Source of the DNA: Sambucus nigra
Taxonomy: Eukaryota; Streptophyta; Magnoliopsida; Dipsacales; Adoxaceae
Direction: 5' to 3'
DNA: 64,000 nt
Assembly (NCBI GenBank): GCA_949130495.1
Contig: OX422221.1
Span: 158,629,241-158,693,240 of the forward strand
Shown piece after piece: positions 1 through 9,706 of this stretch (position 1 is the stretch's first letter; each line of letters opens with the position of its first letter). The notes under the pieces are model-generated. The model was not told where the DNA came from. It made no database searches and worked only from the letters and a program-made list of their open reading frames with translations. The translations under genes were made by a program, and so were the position numbers.

Positions 1-454
1 TAAGACCGCTATTGAGTGAGGTGTCTCATCCAGTGCAGACGCCAACCTCCCAAAACCCGCTGACGATACCACCCAACGCACCATAGGTGGAAGACGCTCC
101 CAGACATCCTTAATCCCAGTCTTCCCACGGGCACACATGTTATTCAAAGATATATCAGTCGGTCAAAAGAAAAAACCTTGTCAAACATTTAAGAAGGAAG
201 AAAAATCACCAAGAAAAAAAGAGAAGAATGCCAAAAGTCAGGTTACTTACATAACCGCCGGGGCTCACCACCCTCGAAGATCGATGATGCGACGGATCTC
301 GTAGCAAGGTCCACTCATCCGTAACAGGATCGAACCCATCAAAGGAGTTCTCGCTCCCCAAAGCAAGAGGCGCCCTGGCCCTCCACTCCACGTTCGCCTA
401 GTCATCAACAGTAAACCATTCCCTATGTGCCGCAGTGCTCACAAAGGCGGCCAT
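1..454 (-). pseudogene. plant mobile domain (PMD) gene, 5' part, broken
   Basis: Read on the minus strand from the ATG at 454-452. Exon 1 (454-251) is 68 codons and ends at a good donor, GTAAGT, in phase 0. Exon 2 probably starts near 120 and runs off the window. Its product contains VWERLPPMVRWVVSSAGFGR, which resembles the start of the plant mobile domain (aminotransferase-like family, often carried by or derived from transposons). Exon 1 encodes FDGFDPVTDEW. An in-frame TAG at 400-398 (codon 19) interrupts exon 1, so as written no full protein is made unless translation starts later. A TATA box and a pyrimidine-rich leader lie just upstream. The function of PMD proteins here is not known; some family members act in silencing and meristem maintenance. 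The acceptor position is inferred from frame. Confidence 0.55.
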
Positions 455-547
455 TTCTTATAGATCGAAATGCTAGAATAATTCGCAGAGGAAAATCGCA
501 GAAAGAGAGAAAGCAAGAAGCTGTGAAAAATGAAAGGAATTCACCCT

Positions 548-686
548 CTTTATATAGGATGCCAAGGGTCATGTCGATCGGCATTGACCCCCAACCACCG
601 ATTGACACTGCCTCCTTACCTTTCCGAGGCATTCCAAAAGTCCGTGCCACTGCCGAATGGCACCCTCTGCACCATGCCGACTGGCA
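548..686 (-). promoter_or_regulatory. TATA promoter of the left PMD gene with palindromic sites
   Basis: On the minus strand a TATATAAAG box lies at 556-548, about 95 bp upstream of the ATG at 454. It is followed by a CT-rich leader typical of a plant 5' UTR. Upstream are three near-palindromic 12-mers of the form TGCCGANNGGCA: TGTCGATCGGCA (572-583), TGCCGAATGGCA (651-662) and TGCCGACTGGCA (675-686). The same motif sits just upstream of the opposite-facing TATA box at 24045, so the two promoters look related. Confidence 0.55.
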
Positions 687-689
687 CCC

Positions 690-1210
690 CCTCTAAATAT
701 CGTATAAAAATGCCTAAAAAAGAAAAGAAAATCCTAAAAAATCCCTAAAAAATTCGTAAAAACCCCGGAAGGATTTATAACATTTTTGCCAAGAAGATTT
801 TGCATTCCCTCAAGAGAAACCCCTATCTCCCCTGCAGAACTCTCAAGAGCCAAGTGAATCCCCTCCCGGCAATGTCCCCGGAGAATCTCTAAGGATCACC
901 TCCTATACTCCAAAGGTCTCAAACCTCCTCGTGCAATACGTCCAATACGTGGACCACCTAATCACTTTCCCATACCTGGACCACCTAATCACTTCCCCAG
1001 TAGAGTTTACAGCATAAAACTTGCCTTTCCTCCGCGAAATCCCCAAAATCACAAGGATTTCCCCAGCAATCGGCTCCTCCGCTCAAAACAGTATCACGAG
1101 GTAATTTCCCCAGCGGAACCCCAGAAAGTCATTTTCAAAAGGACACTCTTCATTTTCTCCGGCTCATTCGCCATTCCCCAGCGAAACCCAAAATCCAATC
1201 TTTATCCCCT
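690..1210. other. unassigned LTR-like sequence
   Basis: No reading frame is recognisable. The stretch is rich in CCCCAGC/CCCCAGTA words and holds an 18-bp direct duplication (GGACCACCTAATCACTTY at 951-968 and 977-994). It lies between the left promoter and the tandem arrays and is probably part of the same Tat/Ogre-like LTR region that continues at 21736. Confidence 0.3.
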
Positions 1211-1530
1211 TTTAGGTCAGAATTGACCTCGGTCTTGGATCGTCACCTTAGTTAGGTCAGAATTGACCTCGGTCCTCCGTCGTCACCCCTCTTAGGTCAA
1301 AATTGACCTCGGTATTAGATCGTCACCTTAGTTAGGTTAGAATTGACCTCGGTCCTCGATCGTTACCTCTCTTAGGTCAGAATTGACCTCGGTCTTAGAT
1401 CATCACTTTAGTTAGGTACGAATTGACCTCGATCCTCGGTCGTCACCTCTCTTAGGTCAGAATTGACCTCGGTCCTGGATCGTCACCTTAGTTAGGTCAG
1501 AATTGACCTCGGTCGTGGATCATCACCTTA
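1211..1530. repeat. 40-bp tandem repeat, eight units, alternating as 80-bp dimers
   Basis: The core AGGTCAGAATTGACCT begins at 1214, 1254, 1294, 1334, 1374, 1414, 1454 and 1494, an exact 40-bp period. Each core is an inverted repeat, AGGTCA-GAAT-TGACCT. Linkers alternate: odd units end CACCTTAGTT-like, even units end CACCTCTCTT-like, so the real repeating block is an 80-bp dimer. Units 4 and 6 carry changes in the left arm only. Confidence 0.9.
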
Positions 1531-1837
1531 CACCCACAGAATTGGCTTCGACCATCATAATTGGTCATCTCAACTTAAGCTCGTAGAATTGGTCATCCCA
1601 ACGTAAGCCCACAAAATTGGCTTCGACCCACATAATTGGTCATCTGAACCTAACCCGCATAATTGGCTTCAACCCGCAGAATTCGTCATCTCAACCTAAG
1701 CATGCAGAATTGGTCATCTCAACTTAAGCTCGCAGAATTGACTTCAACCCGAAGAATTGGTCATCTCAACCTAAGCCCGCAGAATTGGCTTCGACCCGTA
1801 AAATTGGTCATCTCACCTTAAGCCCGCAGAATTGGCT
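1531..1837. repeat. 47-bp tandem array, left part
   Basis: Degenerate units are built from two subunits of about 19 and 28 bp, each beginning CCCGCAGAATTGG. One continues with CTTCGA, the other with TCATCTCAACCTAAG. The array is cut at 1837 by the Tekay-type element and resumes at 21736. The five bases TGGCT, part of a repeat unit, are duplicated on both sides. Confidence 0.9.
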
Positions 1838-4800
1838 TGTGACACCCCACCTAATTAAACATCGGGTGATCAGGCCTTTATTAAATTAAAACAGGTTTCT
1901 CAAATGGTTCATTCTTCGCATCACTGTCGAAAACTTTTTAATTACTAATCCCCTAAGTAAAATTAGACCGGTGCCAAATTTTATCTTTCTTAAAACAAAA
2001 TCATTCAACCATGCGGAACAAAGTAAAAATAATCATGTACTATAACCCAATAAACAAAGTAAAAGTACAACATAACAAAGGTATTACCGAATAAACCATC
2101 GGCTAAAATCTCAAACAGCAATAGAATAACCACTAGTCTAAAACTAAAATCTGAGACTAATACCGGACCACAAGTCCATACATAGAATATTGTGAGATCC
2201 TGTACTAGAACTGAATGAGTGATATCGTCTAGTCAAAATCCTGTAAGCATCCACTGTGCTACAACTTCGAGTCCCTGGAATGAAATCATCATACATGGCA
2301 TCCCTGTGGCTGGACACCTAAAAGGTTTTGAAAATATTTTATAGCAAGAGTTAGTACTCAAAACATTTTGAAAATATTTAGCAAGCGTTTATCACAATAT
2401 AAAATGCGGTTATTGATTACACATGTTAGGTTCTCGTACACTCTCTTGAGTTTACTCACCCCTCATCTCTTGTGCACACCTAACGTTCTACACTTAGCCT
2501 ACCTAGCCATATTTTCCAAGCTATCTAGGACTAAGTAATCATCTGAAATTATCTATACTTAAGTTCTCATATTTTCCACACCGTACATTCATTACATTAA
2601 CATCTCACGAAGGTTAATTAATACACGAATAACATTTCCAATATATTATGTTTCAAAACTTCTCATTTAGTTTCACTACTAAATTTCTACAATAATCATA
2701 ATTTTTGTCTTCCCACTTTTGTAATTAAGTTTCACTACTTAAATTACTAAATAGATATTCTCTATTCAACGTTATGTTTCGTAATTAAGTTTCACTACTT
2801 AAATTACCAGTTCGGTATGTATCTTTAAATACATAATATATATCAATCTACTAATACACATAAGTAGAATATCATCAAGTATATATTTCACACACAGTAT
2901 ATACTAAATATCAATCATTACTATCTTGTCCTTTTCACACACGTAAAGGACTCTTGGTTTGGAATGATTCATCGACCCCAAGTAAGAATTGGTTCAGAAT
3001 GATACATCGACCCCAATTATTTATATACACACGTAAATGATTCTTGGTTCGGAATGATACATCGACCCCAAGTGAGAGTTGGTTCGGAATTATCCATCGA
3101 CCCCAACTATTTAAAAAAATATATATACACACATATTCTGGTTCAGGAATCTTTCATCGCGACACCAGTTCAAGGTTTGGTTCGGCATTTCTCATCGACC
3201 CCAAACATATAATAACTTTATGTTAGTTCGGAATGTCTCATCGACCCTAACATAATTAATTTAGGTATAAATATCTCGACCTAAAAGATCACATAATTCT
3301 GTAGGTACACGCACGACCAATTAATTATATACGTACGTAATATTTTAATCTCATATATCTACCGTACAATATTCGCTTTACGATTTATCTCATTAATCGC
3401 ATTTATTTGAGTATTCACACAACTCTAAGGGTCCTAGTTACCCCTTATATATAATTTCAGTAGTTATTTCTTACCATACTGGTCTATTACTTAAATTGAA
3501 TTTACTTCGCCTCGTAACTCAATTTTCGAAGTCCCCGATACTCTACTAAATCTGATTATTCTCGTCGGTCCGTAATCCAAGCCCTACACCCAATGGCCTT
3601 ATCGGACCTCAATAGTATACCTACTGGTCTTATTCTCACTCCCATATAAGTATATTATAAACCCTAGGATACTCATTCATTCCCGAAAGTCAACGAAGAC
3701 TTAAACACGGAAAATTCGGGAAAAACAACTTGTGTCGATCGATAGTTTGAGATCGATCGATCGATCGAACAGGGACAAACGCAGTTCGTCTTCTTCGTTA
3801 ATCCTTTCCTCCATTAACAAATCTCCAAACTCCATTATCGTCCACCAAACTTCGACCCAATGATCCTAACATGTTTCCACATATACTAGGACAATTTCTA
3901 ACGTGTCAAATACATCAAAACTCCAATTCCTTTAAAGAAATAGTGAATTAAGCCCAAAATTTCTTGAAACCCTGGTTATGGTGTTCTTCCCATATTTTCA
4001 TTCAAAATCCAGATTTTTATTCCGAAAAATCATCAAGTCTAATCTGAATATTAATCCTCTACATAAGTTAAATCATTCTACATGCGATTCATATCCCAAC
4101 ATGCATAAATATCATTATTCTCCTATCAAGATATTGATTTAAACAAGACTATTCAAAAACCCTACACATGGGTATTATAACTTTATAATTTTTGCAATAA
4201 ACAACTTGCCTTATGATCAGTAGGGTCTGATTTCGTGATTGCTGTTGATGATTGATGATCTTCATCCTTCAATCCTTCTTCCCCAACAAGTTGATAGTGA
4301 AAATCTCCTTTGAATCCTTCCCAATTCTTCCTTTTGCCTTGAGAATGGTTTCTCTCTTATCTCTAATGGCTATGGTGTGTTTTCATGGGTTTTCTAACCC
4401 TAACCCCTCTATCATACGGCTGATATAAAGCTCTCAATTTCGTAGGTCTCCATACCCTCTCATGTTAAAAGACCAAAACGCCCCCGAATGGTCTCGGTTT
4501 AGTCCAAAATTACCCCGGGACTCAACTAGTACCCCCGGGTATACTATTTTGACTAATTTGACCCTTTCGGGCTCATCTGTGACCTCCAAATTATCATTTG
4601 AGTCACTTAAAAATATTACTTGTTCTCATCCCAACACGGTCTACACGCGTTAAGCAACTATTTACCACTCGCACTAAGTAAATATAATGAGGCAATATAA
4701 ACCGGTATCTATCTCTCGATTAATATTCCAAAATTACAATTTTAATTAAAACTCTATAAATTACTACTCTTACGTAATTTAAATTAAGCCGTATTTTCTC

Positions 4801-4862
4801 ATTTAATTCTCCAATTTAATTAAATAGAATATTTGGAATATTCAGAAAAACGGGGTATTACA
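1838..4862 (-). repeat. 3' LTR (element sense) of the Tekay-type element
   Basis: 3025 bp, TG...CA ends. It contains the hairpin-unit array at 2953-3255 and a GATC-repeat hairpin (TCGATCGAT at 3735-3743 facing ATCGATCGA at 3752-3760), which has an extra 4-bp step in the other LTR copy. A 63-codon frame at 4462-4653 occurs in both LTRs but resembles no known protein and is taken as chance. Confidence 0.92.
2953..3255. repeat. array of seven covarying hairpin units in the Tekay LTR
   Basis: Units share a core close to GGTTCGGAATG...CATCGACCCC. Their outer bases differ from unit to unit but stay complementary: CTTGG/CCAAG (2953-2982), AATTGG/CCAATT (2987-3018), CTTGG/CCAAG (3043-3072), AGTTGG/CCAACT (3077-3108), CTGG/CCAG (3138-3168), GTTTGG/CCAAAC (3175-3206) and TTATGTTAG/CTAACATAA (3218-3255). 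Confidence 0.85.
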
Positions 4863-4900
4863 TACTTCCCCCCTTACAAAGGAATTTCGTCCTCGAAATT
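4863..4900 (-). other. polypurine tract and pre-PPT motif of the Tekay-type element
   Basis: On the minus strand TCGAGGACGAAATT is followed by GGGGGGAAGTA directly abutting the LTR start TGTAATACCCC. The GAGGACGAA-then-purine-tract layout is usual at the 3' end of Tekay/CRM-type chromoviruses and fixes the element's minus orientation. Confidence 0.85.
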
Positions 4901-6113
4901 AGGATAAGGCTGGTATTAAGACTAAGGACCTTAAACGTCATTGCATCCTCTAATACCCAAAAATCAAATCATATCATCCTAACGGTCGCCCCAAGTACAT
5001 GTCTTGCTTCATTATAAATTCTTATCGCACGTTACCCATGCCGCATATATCATAATTAAGTCTCACTACTTAATTTCTCCATAGATTTTCCAATCCAACG
5101 TTAATTCTTGAAATTAAGTTTCTCCCTACTTAATTTACCCATTCGACGTATATCTCTATATATAACATCTAGGTGTCTACTATCACTCATAAGTAGAATA
5201 TTATAAGGTATATATTTCACACACAATATATACTTTAAGGAAAATTGGTTCGGCAAAAATTATCGGCCCCAATAATCCTATCATTTACATTGGTCTGGGA
5301 ATCCCTTGACCTCAAGGTAAATGTAATGCATATGTTGGTTCAGACCTTCCGTCGATACCAATATTTATCATCGATTTGGTTCGAAAAATCATCGACCCCA
5401 AATCGATCCCTCATGTATTGGTCCGGAACATCATCGACCCCAATACAGAGATTAAGCACACTTACTATCGCACATAAGTAGGAAAATCAATAGGTATATA
5501 TATCTTACACATAACATATACTATCAACACTTATTTTATAATCACCTCCCATTCTATAACACTTTGGGGTTATTGGCTCGGAATTCCACCTCGATCACCA
5601 ATAGTGATTAATTACTGGTCTCGGAATCACATCTCGAGCACCAATATATGTATATATATCTCATCGCACATGAGTAGACAATTTTTGAGCCATATATTAC
5701 ACATTTCATATACCCTAAAATGTCATACTCCAATAGAATGTCCTCATATCACGCGTTAAGGACTAAAAGTTCAAAATGTCTCCTCGAACCACACCTCAAA
5801 GTACATGTATTGTTCGTAATCGGTACCCACGAACCTAATCCTCATGTACAGTCCATATAGGCACTCACTCTACCTATAAATATGCTCATATAGGCATACA
5901 TTCAACCTATGAATTGATCAGTGGACTTCTCCAAAATTCCACTATCATAAGGGCGTATCATCATTCTTTCTCACTAACATTGAGTCGTAGGTAACACAAC
6001 ATACTCAAAATAAAACTTTATCTCTATTCCTCCCTGACCATCTCTCACAGGGTGGAATTGTAGGATTTCATCCTGATTCACGAACATGTAGAGCGACACC
6101 GTGTACTTGTGCA
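4901..6113 (-). other. 3' interior of the Tekay-type element, containing LTR-like sequence
   Basis: No reading frame is recognised. From about 4990 to 5760 the sequence resembles the middle of the Tekay LTRs: AATTAAGT-TCACTACTTAA repeats, the TATATTTCACACACA-ATATATACT segment, and more hairpin units. It is closer to the outer LTR at 41153-43123 than to this element's own LTRs, for example in the TATTGGCTCGGAATTCCACC unit. This suggests a captured or recombined LTR segment. Confidence 0.6.
5244..5603. repeat. second array of covarying hairpin units
   Basis: Units with complementary ends: ATTGG/CCAAT (5244-5273), CATTTAC/GTAAATG (5282-5323), ATGTTGG/CCAATAT with one G-T pair (5332-5364), ATCGATTTGG/CCAAATCGAT, ten perfect pairs (5370-5407), TGTATTGG/CCAATACA (5414-5447) and TATTGG/CCAATA (5571-5603). 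The inner sequence keeps the TCGG...ATCGACCCC pattern of the LTR array. Confidence 0.85.
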
Positions 6114-6118
6114 CTCTC

Positions 6119-8712
6119 TGATAAGCACCCAAAACTGTACAATTTATACCCCAAATAGACGTACTTTAGTTGCTATTTCTCGACAATATGGATCTTATGT
6201 GCTTAAATGTTTATCATGCAGGCTTAACGTCAATTGCGGTGTCAAAAGCTATATTTCATGGCAATTGCGCGTTTTATGGAGCTAATACCTCTCCCTTATC
6301 CAAGAACCTCACCCGAGCCCTAATCCTAGCCTAAACTGTCCCAAACCCTCTGTGTGTTTGTTTGTGTCCTTTTTATTATTTTTTTAGATTTTTAGTTTGA
6401 GTCTTTTCTATTTTTAGGATTTATTTTAGATTTATTTTAGAATTTTTAGATTTTATTTTCTATTTTTCTATTTTATTTTTTTAACTTTATTTTGATTTTG
6501 ATTAGTTTTTAGTTTAGTCTTATTTTATTAAGATTAGTTTTAGTAGTTTATTTTTTAGTTTATTAGATTTTATATTTTTAGGACTTTAATTTTCATTTTT
6601 TTTATTTCTTTTGTTTTATTATAGCTTAGGATTTCATTTTTTTATTGTTTTTATTTTGTTTTATTTTTAGTTAGATTTTATTTTTTAGTTTTAGTTTTAT
6701 CAATTTTATTTGAGTCTTTGTTAATTTTTTTTTTAGGAATTCAAATTAAATACGCACACAACCCCTTCTATCCTACCTTAATACCCAACACCCTCACCTA
6801 AACCTAACTAAACCCTCACCCTCATACTAACACCCTATACCCTCACTACACCTAATCACTACAACTTCATCTTCTCCACCAACATACCCTCTCTCTCTCT
6901 CCTCCATTAACCCATATCTCCTCTCTCCTCTAAACCCACTTCCACCATTAACACATCTCCAACAAACATTAAAGCCACCTCATCTCCACCCTACTCTACC
7001 CCCTCCTTCTAACACAACTCGCGCCGGAGCCACCTCACGACCTGCCCATTTCTGGCCGTCTTCCCGCTGTCCCATCCCCTCTCTCTCCTCGACTCAATCA
7101 CCGAACCCAGCAGCCCCTACCCGTGCCGAACTCCGAGCCCTTTCCGGCGAGACCCAGCTCCGGCATCGACTTGATCCATCCCCAATACCCATATTCCATT
7201 TGATCCCATCTTCTATACCCCACACCCATTTCCCATTTCTCCAAGCCACGATGTTACCACCTGCTAACAAACAAACCAAAGCCACAAAACCCATTTAACA
7301 CATGTGCCCCTTTAATTCCTTTACCCCCATTTTACCCATCTTACCCCCAACTAACCACTTTAAGCCACTTTCCTAAAATACCCCATAAAACAAATCAGAT
7401 TTTATCCTCACCACCCTCACCCACATGACCTCACACCCCTCATGTGCACATCCTTATTTTACCAATTTAACCCCTTAGCTCCAATTGCATATAAAAGAAG
7501 ACCTCAAGGCCATTTGAAGAGAACCATCAACTAGTAGGAAGGAAATTCTAGAGAGAGAGATAGGTTAGAGTAGAAAATAAATTAGGTAGAATATTTTTGT
7601 AAATAATTTTGTTTTTATCTTTTTAGATATTTGTGAGAAATTAATTGTTGAGTGATTCAAATGAGTGTTTGTATGTAATTGAATATTGTGGAAAGCTCAT
7701 TTGGAATGGATATTGCTCAATTTCAATGGAGGATTAGAGTCCAATTTTGCAAATCAAGGAGACTTGTTTGAAGATTTGTCCTCTTACCCTTCTATTTTAT
7801 TTGTTTATGCCTTGATTACTAATTTGTCATGTTTAATATCATGGTAGGCTAAAACCCCTTTCAAGGGGTGGGGTGAAATCCTTATTTGATATTATTTTAG
7901 TTTAATTAGTTTGCTTACTTGAAATTTCCCTTTGAATGTTAAATTTGATCCCTCACCCTTAGATTTACGCCTCGAGAGAGGGTAAATGATTTTCGAGAGA
8001 AAATCGAAATTCTAGTGATAATACCCATTTTAGATTCGAACTAGAGATAGGGGTTTCTTAAGTGGGGTATTATCATTTGAATTTCAACTCTAAATTTAAT
8101 TTCTAAGATTGACATAAATTCTAATTGATCGATCCTAGCGGGTGATTAATTAAAAGGAGTGTAGATCTAATTTTTTAGAGTTGTGGGGTGTTAATTTTAA
8201 CTTTCTAAAAGATTACTATTCTAATTACACTTGCAACGAGAGTTGGTTTGTAATTTTAATATTAATTTGGGAGAACTCAAATAATTAAATTAATTAATTA
8301 ATTAGAATAATTAAAATTTGTGGTGTAATCCCACTCCTTGATTGCTCTCACAATTATTTACCTCACTTTATCTTTTATTTTAGTGTTACACCTTATTTTT
8401 CATTTTAGTCATTTTCTAGTTAGTTATTTTCATCTTAGTTTAGTTTAGTTTAAAATCTCACCTCACCTTTTTTTTTAATATTGAAAAATCTAAAAAAAAA
8501 ATTAGAAAAACTGAAAAAGAACAAAAAGAAAATAAAAAGTGAATTACAATTGAATTTGTCTCTAGCTTACTCCCTAGAAAGTGGATTGATACCCTTACTT
8601 ACCACTCTATACTTTAGATTGTTATATTTGTAGGTAATTCAAGGTTTTGATTAGAAGGGATTTTCAAGCAACGACAAAAGAAGACAAAATACACCTAAAA
8701 GTCAAGCTATCA
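6119..8712 (+). repeat. 5' LTR of the Athila-like element
   Basis: 2594 bp. The U3 shows strong composition blocks: a T-rich stretch (about 6350-6740), then a G-poor, C/A-rich stretch (about 6760-7490), then the TATA box. It is ~107 bp longer than the 3' LTR because the latter lost a segment equivalent to about 7053-7151. Confidence 0.95.
7490..7497 (+). promoter_or_regulatory. LTR TATA box
   Basis: TATAAAAG at the end of the C/A-rich U3 block, followed by AAGACCTCAAGGCC. The same box is at 15026-15033 in the 3' LTR. In the solo LTR at 56273 the equivalent has decayed to AATAAAAG. Confidence 0.6.
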
Positions 8713-8714
8713 AA

Positions 8715-8727
8715 TGGCGCCGTTGCC
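8715..8727 (+). other. primer-binding site, tRNA-Asp type
   Basis: TGGCGCCGTTGCC starts two bases after the 5' LTR and is complementary to the 3' end of plant tRNA-Asp. The match stops after 13 bases (ATTC instead of GGGG). Confidence 0.85.
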
Positions 8728-9706
8728 ATTCTTGGGATTGTGAAGCTCGGAGCGGATTTCATATTGTAGTTCATTTATTTTTTGCACTTTATTATTTTTT
8801 TTTGTAACATTTTTTATATTTTTAGAAGGATTGTATTAGGACTTTTGATTATCTTGGCTTGTATTGCGGTGCATAGGACACCATTTATTTTTCATTTAAA
8901 TTTGTAATAATTGAAGCCAAGCGTGATAGGGAAACCGGACAAGGTAGAGAGAGGGCGCCCATTGGCAAGGATTTAGAAGCCTCTCTACCTTGGGTTGGTA
9001 GGACTCCCGGGGACGACTGGGATTGGCGTATTCTCCCCCCGGTCGACTCAACATTTTCGGCACCCCACGGCGTAAAAACCGTGGGAGGTATATTTCTTAC
9101 ACCCTCGCGCCTCTCCTGTTAGCGAGTCATTTATTGTGTGTGATTTGTGTGCTCTTATGTGATTTTATTCTCGCATTTATTTTCGAATGGTGTGATGAAT
9201 TAATTGACTAAGACGTACACCCGGTCACTCACGAGAAGGGATTTCATCACCCGACTCACTCGCTTATCATTGTGTGCTACCCTAGCCATCACTAAATTTA
9301 AAATCAATCAACTAGGCAGCCCACTAGGAGAAAATTTTGCAAAGGCGATAACAAAGAGATTTCCGTGAATTTTTATCGCCCGCGGACTTAATTAAAATTT
9401 GACTACCCTCTCACTAAATTTAAAGATAAAAATTGGCTATGTGCTAATTAGGACATTTTCTTGACTTGTGTGTGTCCAATTCTATTTTCGGTAGTCGGTT
9501 TTAGTTGGTTCGTGCAAATTCAAGAGTCCATATTTTCCCCACCTTTTCTTCCAAAAAAAAAAAAAAAATCCAAAAATATTTTTCTTCCTTTATTTTTTAT
9601 AAAAAATCCAAAAATATTTTTCTTTCTTTAATTTTTAGAAAATCCCAAAAATATTTTCTTTCCTTTTGAAAAAATTTCAAAAAATCAAAAAAATATTTCT
9701 CTCCTC
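8728..9706 (+). other. untranslated leader of the Athila-like element
   Basis: No coding is seen. It has GC-rich segments with CTCCCCCCGGTCG near 9034. At 9548-9700 there is an A-rich imperfect repeat (AAATCCAAAAATATTTTTCTT, three to four times) just before the gag-like ATG at 9707. Confidence 0.6.

Noticed and set aside
7094..7294. 66-codon minus-strand frame in the Athila-like LTR
   Set aside because: The matching segment of the other LTR carries a ~100-bp deletion through it; no motif.
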